Source of the DNA: DATBGO01 sp963695645
GTDB lineage: Bacteria; Actinomycetota; Actinomycetes; Streptosporangiales; Streptosporangiaceae
Direction of reading: 5' to 3'
Length of the DNA: 64,000 nt
Assembly: GCA_963695645.1 (NCBI GenBank)
Contig: CAVOHC010000007.1
Coordinates: 310,001-374,000 of the forward strand
In this document: positions 37,146 through 46,415 of the stretch, in pieces
How the letters are laid out: each line of letters starts with the position of its first letter
How positions within the stretch are numbered: the first letter of the stretch is position 1
Notes under the pieces: model-generated
What the model saw: the letters and a program-made list of their open reading frames with translations, nothing else
What the model was told of the DNA's origin: nothing
The model's database searches: none
Made by a program: the position numbers and the translations under genes

Positions 37146-37523
37146 TCAGCTGGTCAGCCCGAGGTGTTTCGCATACGCGGCGAGGCCCGCCTCGATCGGG
37201 TACGGCCCGCGGATCCGCTGGAGCCGGGGCGAGATCTCGGCGTAATCCAGGTAAGGGTGATCACCGCACTGGCAGCAGATGAGCTCAAACACGCTGGTGT
37301 ACCCGCCCTCCATCCGGCCGTCCACGATGCGGGCCGGCTGGCGCCGAAGGCTCGCCGTGCAGCCGTGACCGGCCTGGCCAGCAAGCGGGAGCCGCATGAG
37401 GCCCTGATCGTCCATGCGCAGCCACGGATCACGGGGATCATGGCGGCCGCACGGTCCCGGGACGTGTTCGGAACGGTCAGCCGGGCGGGTATCGGTTGCG
37501 ATGTGCAGGTCGGAGCCAGTCAT
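37146..37523 (-). CDS. Small Cys-rich hypothetical protein
   Basis: 125 aa, unrecognised. A CCQC cluster in ELICCQCGDHPYLDYAEISP is followed by IRGPYPIEAGLAAYAKHLG, a conserved-looking C-terminus. ATG 37523 has GGGGG four bases away. Same strand as, and just after, the decarboxylase-like gene, so it may be in that operon. Confidence 0.55.
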   Translation of the reverse strand: MTGSDLHIATDTRPADRSEHVPGPCGRHDPRDPWLRMDDQGLMRLPLAGQAGHGCTASLRRQPARIVDGRMEGGYTSVFELICCQCGDHPYLDYAEISPRLQRIRGPYPIEAGLAAYAKHLGLTS

Positions 37524-37568
37524 TGGACCCCCAGTCGATCCTTCCTTGCTCGTGCGGTTCACTCGCCG

Positions 37569-37973
37569 CTATTGTTCCTCCAACGCGGCCGCGATGTCAT
37601 ACCCGAGCGCTGTTGCCAGGTCGGGAGCGGCGCAGACGACCCGCCCGAGACCGGCCACCGGCGCGATCGCCAGCAGCACGTCGGCGACCTCGTCCTCCGT
37701 CGCGCCCGCCGCCAACGCCCGGGCGACGCTCCATTCCAGGCAGACCGCCGGTGACCCGAGGGCCACCGACACCCCTACCTGCAGCAGCGCCGCGGTCTTG
37801 GGATCCAGGGCCGATGCCCCGGCCAGGCCAAGCCCGAGACCGGCCTGGTCTTCGACGAAGCCTTCGTCGATCATCGCCAGCCTGCGCAAAGTCTCCTGGA
37901 AATTCACCGTCTGGCCCACACGTCTCCGCTCGCCGCCGAGCACCATTCCACCTCGGGTCGGGGCGAGTTTCAT
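37569..37973 (-). CDS. Carboxymuconolactone-decarboxylase-family (AhpD-like) protein
   Basis: 134 aa all-helical CMD domain: LDPKTAALLQVGVSVALGS and AGATEDEVADVLLAIAPVAGL. One Cys (SPAVCLEW) occupies the active region but the CxxC of peroxidase-type members is missing. ATG overlaps the stop of the LuxR-type regulator by four bases, so both are translated from one mRNA; a stress or signalling link is inferred. Confidence 0.78.
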   Translation of the reverse strand: MKLAPTRGGMVLGGERRRVGQTVNFQETLRRLAMIDEGFVEDQAGLGLGLAGASALDPKTAALLQVGVSVALGSPAVCLEWSVARALAAGATEDEVADVLLAIAPVAGLGRVVCAAPDLATALGYDIAAALEEQ

Positions 37974-40285
37974 CCCCCTGATGGGGTGAAAAGGGGATGG
38001 TCACCCTCCAGGAGCCCCAGCTCGCGGGACCGGGTGACCGCCTGGCTCCTGGTCGACGCGCCCAGCTTCCGGTACAGCGAGTACACCTGCGACTTGATGG
38101 TGTTACGGGAAAGGAACATCTCCTCGGCGATCTGCCGGAACGACAGGTGGGTGGTGAGCATCGGCAGCAGGCGGAGCTCGGCGCCGGTCAGCGCCGACGC
38201 TCCCAGGACGATGGAACCGTGTTCCCGCAACAGCCGGGCCCGTAGTGCCTCAGCCTCGTCGGCCAGGTTTCCCAGGCCCGGCCGGCGCCTGAGCAGCTCA
38301 TCGACCTCCCGCATGAGCGTCCTGGCAGCCGCCAGGTCGGCGAGCGCGAGGTGGACGCGAATGAGCTCGATCCGGGCCTGAACGGCGAAGTAGGGCAGTG
38401 CGTAGGTCAGCAGAGGCCGCTGACGCTGAGCGCTGACGAGCTGCTGGCGTGCCGCCTGGACATCTCCCCGGTGCATGGCCGCGCGGGCTTGTACCGCGCT
38501 GACAAGGGGCGTGGCGTAACTTTCCTCAATCCCGGCCCGGCGCAAGGCGGCGCGTGCTTGTCCGGCAAGGGCCTCGGCCCGGCCCCATTCGCTGCGCGCC
38601 ATCGCCACCAGCGATCGTTCGCACAGCGCCAGCGCGACATCCTCGTGCGCGCCGACTTTCTCCCCGACGCTCACCCCATCCTCCAGGGACGCATCGCCGC
38701 CATCGAGGTCAGCGGAAAGGATACGCGCGATCCCTCGCAGGAACGCGGGTGCCGGCGTCACGAAGCTCTGCGCTGCAAACCTCCGCACGGCCTCGTCCGC
38801 GTCAGCGCGCATCTGCTCGACCCCGCGCCGGCACAGGAAGGTCCGCAGCACGGCGGCCCACGCTTCGGTGGCAGGGTCATCGGGCCGCACCGGATCCTGG
38901 TACTGCCAGCGATCGACCGCGTCGGCCCACCGCTCGGCCTCGACCGGCCGCCCCGTCAACGCGCAGAAGAGTGAGGCCAGCACGGCGGCCATCGGGTGTC
39001 CCTCGATTCCGCCCCGATCCTCCAGCCACCGGAACCACCGCTGGATGGTGGTAACCCGGCCTTGCCGGTGGGTTGGCACCACGAGTTTCTCGATCAGGCC
39101 CGCGGCCGCGTCGACGTCCCCGGCCGCCATCGAGTACTCCAGCGCCTCCTCGGGCAGGTCGTTCCGCAAGCACCAGCCGACAGCGCGGCGCCGCAGGACA
39201 GGGAGCAGACCTGGCTCCTGGCGTTTCAGTTCCGCCAGGAGCATGTCGCGGAACAGGTGGTGGTAGCGGTACCACTCCCCCCGCCGGTCCAGCGGTACCA
39301 GCAGCAAGTTCGACCCGGCCAGATCCGCCAGAGTCACGGCGGATCCGCTCAGCTCGAGCACCGCCTCGCACAACGGCCCGGACATCCGCTCCAGCACTGC
39401 CGTCCGGGTCAGGAACGCCCGCTGCCGCCCGGAGATCCGCGACAAGAACTCCGCCTCCATGTACTCGCTCACCAGCCGGTCATCGCCGCCGAAGGAGATC
39501 GCCGCGCTCGCCAGGGGGCCGCCTTCATTGAGGCAGAGAGCTGCCAGGTACAGCCCGGCTGGCCACCCCTCGGTCCGCCGGTGCAGCTCCGCCACCTCAT
39601 CCTCGTCCAGCGCCACGCCAGCGCTGCGCAAAAGCGACGACGCCTCCTCGCGGGTGAGCGACAGGTCACCGGGGCCGATCTCCAGGATCCTGCCCTCGGT
39701 GCGCAGCCGCGCGATACGTAGCGGCGGCTCGGCCCGGCCGGCCAGCGCCAGCCGCGAACCGGCCGGCACATGATCGGCCAGGACCGACAGCGCGGCCAGG
39801 CACTCCCGGTTGCGCAGCACATGCACGTCGTCCAAGACAAGCACGACCGGCGAGGTCATCGACGAAAACGCTGACCCCAGCCGCGGGACAACCGAGCCAG
39901 GCACCGAACTGCCCGGGGAGGCAAGCGCGTCGAACACCCGTTCATCGACCGGTTCGACCGCATTGAGCGCTGCCGCGATGTAGGCGAGCAGGACCTTCGG
40001 ATCGTTGTCCGGCTCCTCCACCGATACCCACGCGAAGGACAGCCCGTTGCGCTCGGCCCACTGCGACAGCAGCGTCGTCTTCCCGTAACCCGGCGGCGCG
40101 ACCACCGAGACAATCGGACGCGAATCGCCCCCGGCCAGCCGTTCGATCAGCGGCAGCCGACCGACAGTCCCGGGCCGCATCAGCGGACGACGGAACTTCG
40201 ACGGGACAAGGTCGAACGCCGGCCCGCCCGGGCGCTGTGATCGGCCGGCCCGCTGACGCTTGTCACTCTCGCCCATGCCCGACAA
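37970..40285 (-). CDS. MalT-like ATP-dependent LuxR-family regulator
   Basis: 771 aa. N-terminal P-loop ATPase with Walker A VAPPGYGKTTL (about residue 65) and Walker B VLVLDDVHVL; a helical TPR-like middle; C-terminal LuxR HTH (LSFRQIAEEMFLSRNTIKSQ). Somewhat shorter than E. coli MalT. An inducer-sensing STAND activator; the adjacent CMD-family gene overlaps its end. Inducer not known. Confidence 0.88.
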   Translation of the reverse strand: MSGMGESDKRQRAGRSQRPGGPAFDLVPSKFRRPLMRPGTVGRLPLIERLAGGDSRPIVSVVAPPGYGKTTLLSQWAERNGLSFAWVSVEEPDNDPKVLLAYIAAALNAVEPVDERVFDALASPGSSVPGSVVPRLGSAFSSMTSPVVLVLDDVHVLRNRECLAALSVLADHVPAGSRLALAGRAEPPLRIARLRTEGRILEIGPGDLSLTREEASSLLRSAGVALDEDEVAELHRRTEGWPAGLYLAALCLNEGGPLASAAISFGGDDRLVSEYMEAEFLSRISGRQRAFLTRTAVLERMSGPLCEAVLELSGSAVTLADLAGSNLLLVPLDRRGEWYRYHHLFRDMLLAELKRQEPGLLPVLRRRAVGWCLRNDLPEEALEYSMAAGDVDAAAGLIEKLVVPTHRQGRVTTIQRWFRWLEDRGGIEGHPMAAVLASLFCALTGRPVEAERWADAVDRWQYQDPVRPDDPATEAWAAVLRTFLCRRGVEQMRADADEAVRRFAAQSFVTPAPAFLRGIARILSADLDGGDASLEDGVSVGEKVGAHEDVALALCERSLVAMARSEWGRAEALAGQARAALRRAGIEESYATPLVSAVQARAAMHRGDVQAARQQLVSAQRQRPLLTYALPYFAVQARIELIRVHLALADLAAARTLMREVDELLRRRPGLGNLADEAEALRARLLREHGSIVLGASALTGAELRLLPMLTTHLSFRQIAEEMFLSRNTIKSQVYSLYRKLGASTRSQAVTRSRELGLLEGDHPLFTPSGG

Positions 40286-40497
40286 TGCCCCCAGAAGGTC
40301 TGCCGCTCCATGATCTTCCGAAGCCTTTGATCAGGTCAAGCGCGGCAACGGGCTAGCAAGGTCAATTTACGCCCGAACGCGGCCGGACTGGCACGAGGCG
40401 GGACAGCGGCTGGGCAGCCCGGCCAGCCACCGGCGCGGGCAGCCGCCACGCGGAAGGCCACGGCTACGGCCGGCTCTTGGCGTCGGGCGATGCGGTT

Positions 40498-41133
40498 CTA
40501 GCCGGAATCACCTGTATGCGCCGATCGGACGATCGATCCTGGGACCTGGCTCTTGGAGGCTGCGAAGTAGACAGCCACGATGGCGTCAATGGCGAAGGAG
40601 GCGGTGGGGCTGAGGAAGGCCACGGCGATGGCCAGGAGATAGACGAGGCCGCCAAGGAGCGCCCGGCGGGCCCCCGCTGGGAACGCGGCGCGGGCCGGCT
40701 CGGCGACCAGCTCGGGATGCGCTGAGAGATAACGCCATCCCCAGGCGAATGACAGGCCCATCATGAGCATCGTTGCTGCATAGAGGATTGCCGCCGCCCG
40801 CGCCTGCGGGACACTGTGGTCGGCGTAGTTAGCGGCAATGGCGGTTGGCCACGGGATGACGGAGATGAACAGCAGGAAGGCCAGCGTTCGCTCCAGAAAC
40901 CGCCGGTTGATGCCCCGAACGGCGCTCATCATTCCGTGATGCTCGATCCAGAGGATGCCGATCGTCACGAACGACACGAGGTAGGCCACGTACGAGGGCC
41001 ATTGGTGCAGGAGATCGCGTACGAGCTGAGCGGAGTGGTCTGGCTTCGGCAAGTCCAGGACCAGGAGGGTCAAGGCGATTGCGAAGACGCCGTCGATAAG
41101 GGCGTGCAGTCTCCCTGGACCCAAGCTCGTCAC
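40498..41133 (-). CDS. TMEM175/DUF1211-family potassium-channel-like protein
   Basis: 211 aa with about six helices. The first helix begins RLHALIDGVFAIALTLLVLDL, the TMEM175 signature, though the RxxxFSD motif reads RLHALIDG. HHGMMSAVRGINRRFLERTLAF is also diagnostic. Bacterial members form K+ channels. One six-helix repeat only, so it would assemble as a tetramer. Confidence 0.82.
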   Translation of the reverse strand: MTSLGPGRLHALIDGVFAIALTLLVLDLPKPDHSAQLVRDLLHQWPSYVAYLVSFVTIGILWIEHHGMMSAVRGINRRFLERTLAFLLFISVIPWPTAIAANYADHSVPQARAAAILYAATMLMMGLSFAWGWRYLSAHPELVAEPARAAFPAGARRALLGGLVYLLAIAVAFLSPTASFAIDAIVAVYFAASKSQVPGSIVRSAHTGDSG

Positions 41134-41365
41134 CCATTTCGTCAGTAGGCAAGAGTTGACAGCTCATCGCGGATGCGTGCGCCTGGGCCGATAAGGGCGC
41201 CTGGCGCGCCGCAGGGTCAGGGGCGTCAGGGGTCTGCCTTGCCGTTTGCACTCCATCAGCACCAGCGGGCGCCCAGGCCGGATCGTCTCCACCACCTCGG
41301 CCGGGTTGTCACCGCCGTTGTGCGATGTCCTACAGTACGACTCGACGACGCCACAGGGGGCAGCG

Positions 41366-41435
41366 ATGAACCGGGAGCATCTCACCCTGTGCTCGAGTGC
41401 CGAGTGGGCCGAAGCCGTCCAGCGCTGTTGGTGGA
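41366..41435 (+). pseudogene. N-terminal scrap of a class I methyltransferase
   Basis: ATG 41366, with CAGGGGG before it, opens MNREHLTLCSSAEWAEAVQR, the characteristic first 20 residues of a family of actinomycete SAM methyltransferases. The expected WVLxxVDLGDDVLEVGPGPG continuation is missing and the frame ends at 41518 in unrelated sequence. The gene was cut and the VOC operon now follows. Confidence 0.5.
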
Positions 41436-41543
41436 TTTCGGTGCGGTGTGGCGGAAGGGTGGACGTAAGCACCAGCCCCGGTGGCACCGGAGCCGGAGGC
41501 ATTGACACAGGCCACTGACATCAAAGGGAGAGGAGCCGGCATC

Positions 41544-42167
41544 GTGGACAGCAAGCTTGAGGTGGTCGTCATCCCCGTCTTGGATGTCGACCGCGCGAAG
41601 GAGTTCTACGGGAGACTCGGGTGGAGGCTCGACGCCGACTTCCCCTTCGATAACGGCGTCCGGGTCGTCCAGTTCACGCCGCCCGGCTCGGGGTGCTCGA
41701 TCCAATTCGGCGCGAACATCACGCCGGCCGCGCCCGGCTCGGCCCAGGGCCTGTACCTGATCGTCTCCGATATCCAGGCTGCGCGCGACGAGCTCGCCGC
41801 CCGCGGCGTCGAGGTCAGCGAGGTGTTCCACGCTGGGACGCCGGGCGCTCAGTTCCAGCCTGACGGCACGAGCGGCCGCGTGAGCGGCCCTGCGCCCGAT
41901 CACGCCAGCTACGGCTCCTTCGGCACGTTCCGCGACCTTGACGGAAACGGCTGGCTGCTGCAAGAGGTCACGACGCGGCTGCCCGGCCGGATCGACGCCG
42001 CGGAGACGGCCTTCGCATCCACGACTGACCTGGCGAACGCGATGCGGCGCGCGTCGGCCGCGCACGGCGAACACGAGAAGCGCATCGGCGAGGCAGACGC
42101 GAACTGGCCCGACTGGTACGCCGAGTACATGGTGGCGGAGCAGGCCGGGACGGAGCTGCCGACATGA
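41544..42167 (+). CDS. VOC-family (glyoxalase-like) protein
   Basis: 207 aa from GTG 41544 (GGAGAGGAG upstream). VOC fold: KLEVVVIPVLDVDRAKEFYG, PGSGCSIQFG, and DLDGNGWLLQEVT with the expected metal-ligand Glu. A C-terminal helical tail of about 60 aa is extra. Stop overlaps the next ATG by four bases. Likely a metal-dependent lyase or resistance protein in the three-gene operon. Confidence 0.85.
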   Translation: MDSKLEVVVIPVLDVDRAKEFYGRLGWRLDADFPFDNGVRVVQFTPPGSGCSIQFGANITPAAPGSAQGLYLIVSDIQAARDELAARGVEVSEVFHAGTPGAQFQPDGTSGRVSGPAPDHASYGSFGTFRDLDGNGWLLQEVTTRLPGRIDAAETAFASTTDLANAMRRASAAHGEHEKRIGEADANWPDWYAEYMVAEQAGTELPT

Positions 42168-43543
42168 GCGACTATGACGTGATCGTTCTCGGCGGCGGGG
42201 CGCCCGGCGAGCACTGCGCTGCGGCGCTGGCTGCGCGCGGGCTGCGCGTCGCCGTTGTTGAGCGAGAGCTGGTCGGCGGCGAGTGCTCCTACTGGGCTTG
42301 TATTCCGTCGAAGTCGCTGCTGCGTCCGGGCGAGGCGGTACAGGGCGCGCGCGAGGCCGGCGCGAGCGCGCAGATCGACGTTCAGGCCGCGCTGGCCTGG
42401 CGGGATTTCATGGTGTCGGGCTATTCCGACGCCGGCCAGCAGCGCTGGCTGGCGGACCGGGGCATCGACCTGCTGCGCGGCACGGGCCGGCTGGCCGGTA
42501 CCGGCGTGGTCGATGTCGAGGGCATCCGCCACACCGCGGACCACATCGTCGTGGCGACTGGCGCAGATCCGATCGTGCCTCCGATCCCGGGACTGCGCGA
42601 GCTCGAGGGCGTCTGGGGGACCCGTGAAGCGACGAGCATGAAGGCTGTCCCGCGCCGCCTGCTCGTGCTGGGTGGCGGGCCCGCGGGCGTCGAGCTGGCG
42701 CAGGTCGTGCGGCGTCTCGGCGGCGAGGCGGTGCTCATCGAGGGCGCCGACCGCGTGCTTCCCCGCGAGCCTGCGCCGCTGGGCGAGGCGCTCGGCGAGG
42801 CCCTGCGCCGGGACGGAATCGAGCTGATGCTCGGGATGCAAGCCACCGCCGCGCGGCGGCAGGGTGAAGAGTATGTCCTGCAGCTCGATGGCGGCACGGA
42901 CGTGCGGGGCGACCGGCTGCTCGTGGCAACCGGCCGGCGCCCGCGCGTTGCGGGGATCGGCCTGGAGACCGTCGGTGTCGAGGCAGGCCCCCACGGGATC
43001 GGTGTTGACGAGCACATGCGCGCCGGCGAGCGCCTCTGGGCGATCGGCGACGTCACCGGCATCTGGCCGCTTACCCACGTCGGCGAATACGAGGGCGACG
43101 TGGTCGCGGCGAACATCGCCGGCGATGCGCGCCCGGCGAACTACGAAGCCGTTCCGCGAGTCACCTACACAGATCCGCAGGCCGCGGCAGTCGGCGCGGT
43201 CGAAGCGGAGTACAGCGCCACCGCGCCGGTGTCAGAGGTGCCGAAGACCGCCACCTACACGCACGCCTACGCCGAATCCAACGGGTTCCTGACGCTCCTC
43301 AGCGACGGCGAGCGCCTGACCGGCGCCTACGCGCTCGGGCCCGAAGCCGGTGAATGGATGCAGCAGGCGACGCTGGCCATCCGCGCACACATCCCGCTCG
43401 AGGTGCTGAGCGACACGATCCAGCCCTTCCCAAGCTTCTCGGGGATCTACGACGCGGCCTTGAAGGCGCTCCGCATGGAGATCGCGGATATGCCGCCGCC
43501 GACCAGACCGATGGACGCGCAGCGGGCGAGCCTGCCGGGGTGA
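42164..43543 (+). CDS. Pyridine-nucleotide disulfide oxidoreductase (lipoamide-dehydrogenase-like)
   Basis: 459 aa. FAD loop VLGGGAPGEHCAAAL, redox Cys41/Cys46 in GGECSYWACIPSK, NAD(P) loop VLGGGPAGVELAQ, and FAD motif WAIGDVTG. The C-terminal dimer domain lacks the usual His-Pro-Thr, reading IQPFPSFSG, so the catalytic base differs from lipoamide dehydrogenase. Middle gene of the VOC / reductase / SDR operon. Confidence 0.88.
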   Translation: MSDYDVIVLGGGAPGEHCAAALAARGLRVAVVERELVGGECSYWACIPSKSLLRPGEAVQGAREAGASAQIDVQAALAWRDFMVSGYSDAGQQRWLADRGIDLLRGTGRLAGTGVVDVEGIRHTADHIVVATGADPIVPPIPGLRELEGVWGTREATSMKAVPRRLLVLGGGPAGVELAQVVRRLGGEAVLIEGADRVLPREPAPLGEALGEALRRDGIELMLGMQATAARRQGEEYVLQLDGGTDVRGDRLLVATGRRPRVAGIGLETVGVEAGPHGIGVDEHMRAGERLWAIGDVTGIWPLTHVGEYEGDVVAANIAGDARPANYEAVPRVTYTDPQAAAVGAVEAEYSATAPVSEVPKTATYTHAYAESNGFLTLLSDGERLTGAYALGPEAGEWMQQATLAIRAHIPLEVLSDTIQPFPSFSGIYDAALKALRMEIADMPPPTRPMDAQRASLPG

Positions 43544-43625
43544 GCAGGATAGTGCCGGGATTCCAGCTCGCAAGCGCCGCCGGCGACCCGGTGACCGGTC
43601 GCCGGCACCACCCATCGGAGTAATC

Positions 43626-44387
43626 ATGACCGGCGCAACCACTGCTGTTCCCGCGCCGCGCGAACCGGAACTGGCCGGACAGACCGTCGTCGTGATCGGC
43701 GGCAGCGCGGGCATCGGGCTCGAGACAGCCCGGCGCGCCCGGGCTGAGGGCGCCGATGTCATTCTCACCGGCCGCAATCCCGACCGGCTCAGGCAAGCGG
43801 CGCTGGAACTCGGCGCGCAACGCACCGCGGCCTTCGACGCCAACGACGCGGCTGCCCTGGAGAGGTTCTTCCATGACCTGCCAACACCGATCGACCATGT
43901 GATGATCACGGCCGGCGGCCCGCGCTACGGGCCCCTGCTCGAGATGGACTCAGCCCAGGTGCGCCAGGCGATCAGCGAGCACGTGGTGCAGGCCCTCGAC
44001 GTCGCGCGCAACGCGGCCGGCAAGATGAGGCCCGGGGGCACGCTGCTACTCATGGGCGGCACCGGCGGCCGGCGCGTCGGCCACGGCCTCGGGATCGCCT
44101 CCGCCGCCACCGCCGCGCTGCCTCCGTTCACGGCGGCCCTCGCGCTTGAGCTCGCGCCGGTTCGCGTCAACCTCATCGCCGCCGGCTTCGTCGACACCCC
44201 GTTGTCGGCATCGCTGCTCGGAGACCGGCTCGAGGAGCGCCGCAATGAGCTGAGGGCGACGCTCCCGATCGGCCGCGTCGTCGGCCCCGCCGACGTCGCC
44301 GCGCTCGCCGTCCACATCATGAGCAACACGGCGCTCACCGGCGCGACGTACGACATCGACGGTGGGCAGCAGTTCGTCTCCGCATGA
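43626..44387 (+). CDS. SDR-fold oxidoreductase without the canonical Tyr-x3-Lys
   Basis: 253 aa Rossmann protein: VVIGGSAGIGLETARRA, then GRNPDRL; C-terminal ALTGATYDIDGGQQFV is classical SDR. Where YxxxK is expected the sequence reads ATAALPPFTAALALEL, so the usual catalytic pair is missing. ATG 43626 follows GGAG. It probably closes the VOC operon. Confidence 0.82.
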   Translation: MTGATTAVPAPREPELAGQTVVVIGGSAGIGLETARRARAEGADVILTGRNPDRLRQAALELGAQRTAAFDANDAAALERFFHDLPTPIDHVMITAGGPRYGPLLEMDSAQVRQAISEHVVQALDVARNAAGKMRPGGTLLLMGGTGGRRVGHGLGIASAATAALPPFTAALALELAPVRVNLIAAGFVDTPLSASLLGDRLEERRNELRATLPIGRVVGPADVAALAVHIMSNTALTGATYDIDGGQQFVSA

Positions 44388-44468
44388 ACACACACGGCGC
44401 GCAGCCGTGCCAGCCGGGCTAAAGTTACGGGCCTCGCGCGGCTGCGGCAATGCCGATGGCGAGCGGCG

Positions 44469-44548
44469 ATGAGCGGCGTCGCCGGCGGGGACGTCGATGA
44501 GGCCCGCAGCCATCTCGAACGGCGCCTCGCGGTCGTGACCGACGCGCC
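44469..44548 (+). pseudogene. C-terminal scrap of a MazG-like gene
   Basis: Encodes VAGGDVDEARSHLERRLAVVTD, matching the tail of the MazG-like protein at 51,323-51,616 (SVTGGDADEARSHLEQRLTVV) but lacking everything upstream. It lies in an otherwise empty 330-bp gap and shows past duplication or loss of that locus. Confidence 0.6.
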
Positions 44549-44720
44549 AGGCACTGACCGCGGAACAGGCCCATTCGCGGCTGGACTGGGGTGGCTCGTC
44601 CCAGCCGCGCCGGGCCGCCTGCTCCGTCTCAGCCCCGGTAGCGCGCCGCGCCGCGCCGCGGCCTGGGCGGGCGGGACTCCTTTGATGCGGGCCATGCGAC
44701 TCCTCCTCACGGGCGGTCGA

Positions 44721-45263
44721 TCAGCGGCCTTCGGCCTCGCTGGGTGCAGCCGGCTCCGTCGGCTGACCGGGCGTCCATGGATGCAGCCGGGGAATCCAGG
44801 CGCGCACCGCGCGACGGTAGTCCTGGTACTCGGCCCCGAACTTGCGGGCCAGGACGGGTTCTTCGTAGAGGCGGACGGCGGCGGCCCCGATGCACCAGGA
44901 CAGCGCGGTGTACTCCAGCAGGCCTGGCGAGCCGAACAGCAGCACCTCGCCTGCAAGGACGGCCAGGAAGCCGACGTATATGGGGTCGCGCACGTAGCGG
45001 TAGAACCCGCTCACCACAAGACGTGGCGGCGATGCCACCGGCACCGGAGTTCCCGCCACCCTGATGAACTCCGCAAACGACTGGACGATCGGGACTAGGC
45101 CCGCGCAGATGAGCAACCCGCCCGCCGCCTGCGCGGCCGTCCAGTAAGGCAGGGGCCGGTGAAAGTGCCAGTCGCCCAGCAGGTAGGGAAGCAGGCAGCC
45201 GAAGGTTCCCCCGAGCGTCACGCCCCACGCAGCGCTGACGGCCACTGCTGCTGGCTTGCGCAT
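44721..45263 (-). CDS. Isoprenylcysteine-carboxyl-methyltransferase-like membrane protein
   Basis: 180 aa with four or five helices; SGFYRYVRDPIYVGFLA and LYEEPVLARKFGAEYQDYRRAVRAWIP form the SAM-binding core of the ICMT/PEMT family. Bacterial homologues methylate lipids or small thiols. ATG preceded by GGAGG at six bases. Divergent from the TetR gene, which could regulate it. Confidence 0.85.
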   Translation of the reverse strand: MRKPAAVAVSAAWGVTLGGTFGCLLPYLLGDWHFHRPLPYWTAAQAAGGLLICAGLVPIVQSFAEFIRVAGTPVPVASPPRLVVSGFYRYVRDPIYVGFLAVLAGEVLLFGSPGLLEYTALSWCIGAAAVRLYEEPVLARKFGAEYQDYRRAVRAWIPRLHPWTPGQPTEPAAPSEAEGR

Positions 45264-45440
45264 CAGCGCCTCCGGGAGAGCCCGGCGCGGCCGGTTTCGC
45301 CCCGGCTATCGGGCATCTTGATCGCGCCGTTCGCGGGTCCCGGACCGTGACTCCACGGCTGCGGCGCATCCCGCGGGGATCGCCGGGCAGCGGTCAGGCT
45401 CTGAGCGGCAGCCATCGGCGTACCTCCTAACACGCTAAAG

Positions 45441-45475
45441 CTAAATCGAGAGTAGCACTCCTAATTCGAGAGTAG
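45441..45475. promoter_or_regulatory. Direct-repeat operator upstream of the TetR gene
   Basis: CTAAATCGAGAGTAG (45441-45455) and CTAATTCGAGAGTAG (45461-45475) differ at one base and are 20 bp apart, two helical turns on the same DNA face. They end 13 bp before the TetR ATG, in the divergent promoter region. Likely the TetR binding site controlling both directions. Confidence 0.6.
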
Positions 45476-45488
45476 TAGTCTCACAACC

Positions 45489-46169
45489 ATGGCTACTGAC
45501 ATCACACGCAGCCGCGCCCGCGCCGGCAAGGGCGGCCAGGCACGGACCCGCCTGGCCCGCGCCGCGGTGATCGAGGCGGCAAGGACCCTCTTCCTCGAAC
45601 GCGGCTACGCGGCAACCACGGTCGAGGCCATCAGCGACCTCTCAGATGTCCCGCCTGCGACGGTGTACCGGCTGTTCTCCTCGAAACTCGGGATCCTCAA
45701 AGCCTTGCTCCACGTCTTGATAGCTGGTGACGACCAGGCCGTCACGATGCAGGACCGGCCCCATGTCCGTGCATTGCTTGCGAACCCAGACCCAAGGAAC
45801 CAGCTGTCGGGTCTCGCCGGCATCATCCGCGGCATCATGTCGCGGGCCGAGCCCCTTTACCGGATCCTCCTCAGCGCAGCAGGCTCCGATCCTGACGCTG
45901 CCGCGCTGCTCGCCGAGCTGACCCGGCAAAGGCAACAGGGCCAAGGCCAGATCGCCCGTTCCCTGGCCCGCGCCGGCGCTCTGCGGCCGGAACTGCGCGA
46001 ACGCGACGCTGCGGACATCATCCACGCGCTCACCTTGCCCGAGGTATACCGGTTGCTCGTCTGCGACCGGGGCTGGTCCCCCCAGCGGTACGAACAATGG
46101 CTGACCGATATCCTCATCAGCCAGCTGCTCCCCCTTCCGGCTGCCGGAGGCGGGCGCACATCATGCTGA
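45489..46169 (+). CDS. TetR/AcrR-family transcriptional regulator
   Basis: 226 aa. N-terminal HTH: AARTLFLERGYAATTVEAISDLSDVPPATVYRLFSSK, standard for TetR. The C-terminal ligand domain is divergent (YRILLSAAGSDPDAAALLAELTRQR). Close, short leader with a direct-repeat operator, implying autoregulation and control of the divergent methyltransferase-like gene. Confidence 0.9.
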   Translation: MATDITRSRARAGKGGQARTRLARAAVIEAARTLFLERGYAATTVEAISDLSDVPPATVYRLFSSKLGILKALLHVLIAGDDQAVTMQDRPHVRALLANPDPRNQLSGLAGIIRGIMSRAEPLYRILLSAAGSDPDAAALLAELTRQRQQGQGQIARSLARAGALRPELRERDAADIIHALTLPEVYRLLVCDRGWSPQRYEQWLTDILISQLLPLPAAGGGRTSC

Positions 46170-46340
46170 ATTTTCCTCGACCGGATACTCCCCGGAGGCG
46201 GGTCTCCGGGGATAACAAGACCTCCATGGCCGAGTGATCGGGAGCAAGGCGTCACCGGCCCGGCACGTTGGCCCACCTGGCTGCCGGAAACAGAACCTCC
46301 GGTTCTGCCAGAATGTGCCTCTGACCTGCAGTTCTGGGTT

Positions 46341-46384
46341 GAGCTGAGGGGATTTGATTCCCTGACCCTCCTCGATGCGAACGA
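46341..46384. other. Left attachment-like site (tRNA/tmRNA 3'-end-like)
   Basis: 44 bp nearly identical to 53,746-53,789. On the minus strand it reads like a T-arm and acceptor 3' half (…CAAATCCCCTCAGCTC) preceded by an anticodon-like stem with TTCGCAT. The T-stem contains a mismatch and no sound 5' half follows, so it is not a working tRNA. Fits an att core left by a tRNA- or tmRNA-targeting integrase. Confidence 0.6.
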
Positions 46385-46415
46385 AGCGCTCCCAAGTACC
46401 GGCTGTGCTGCAACG

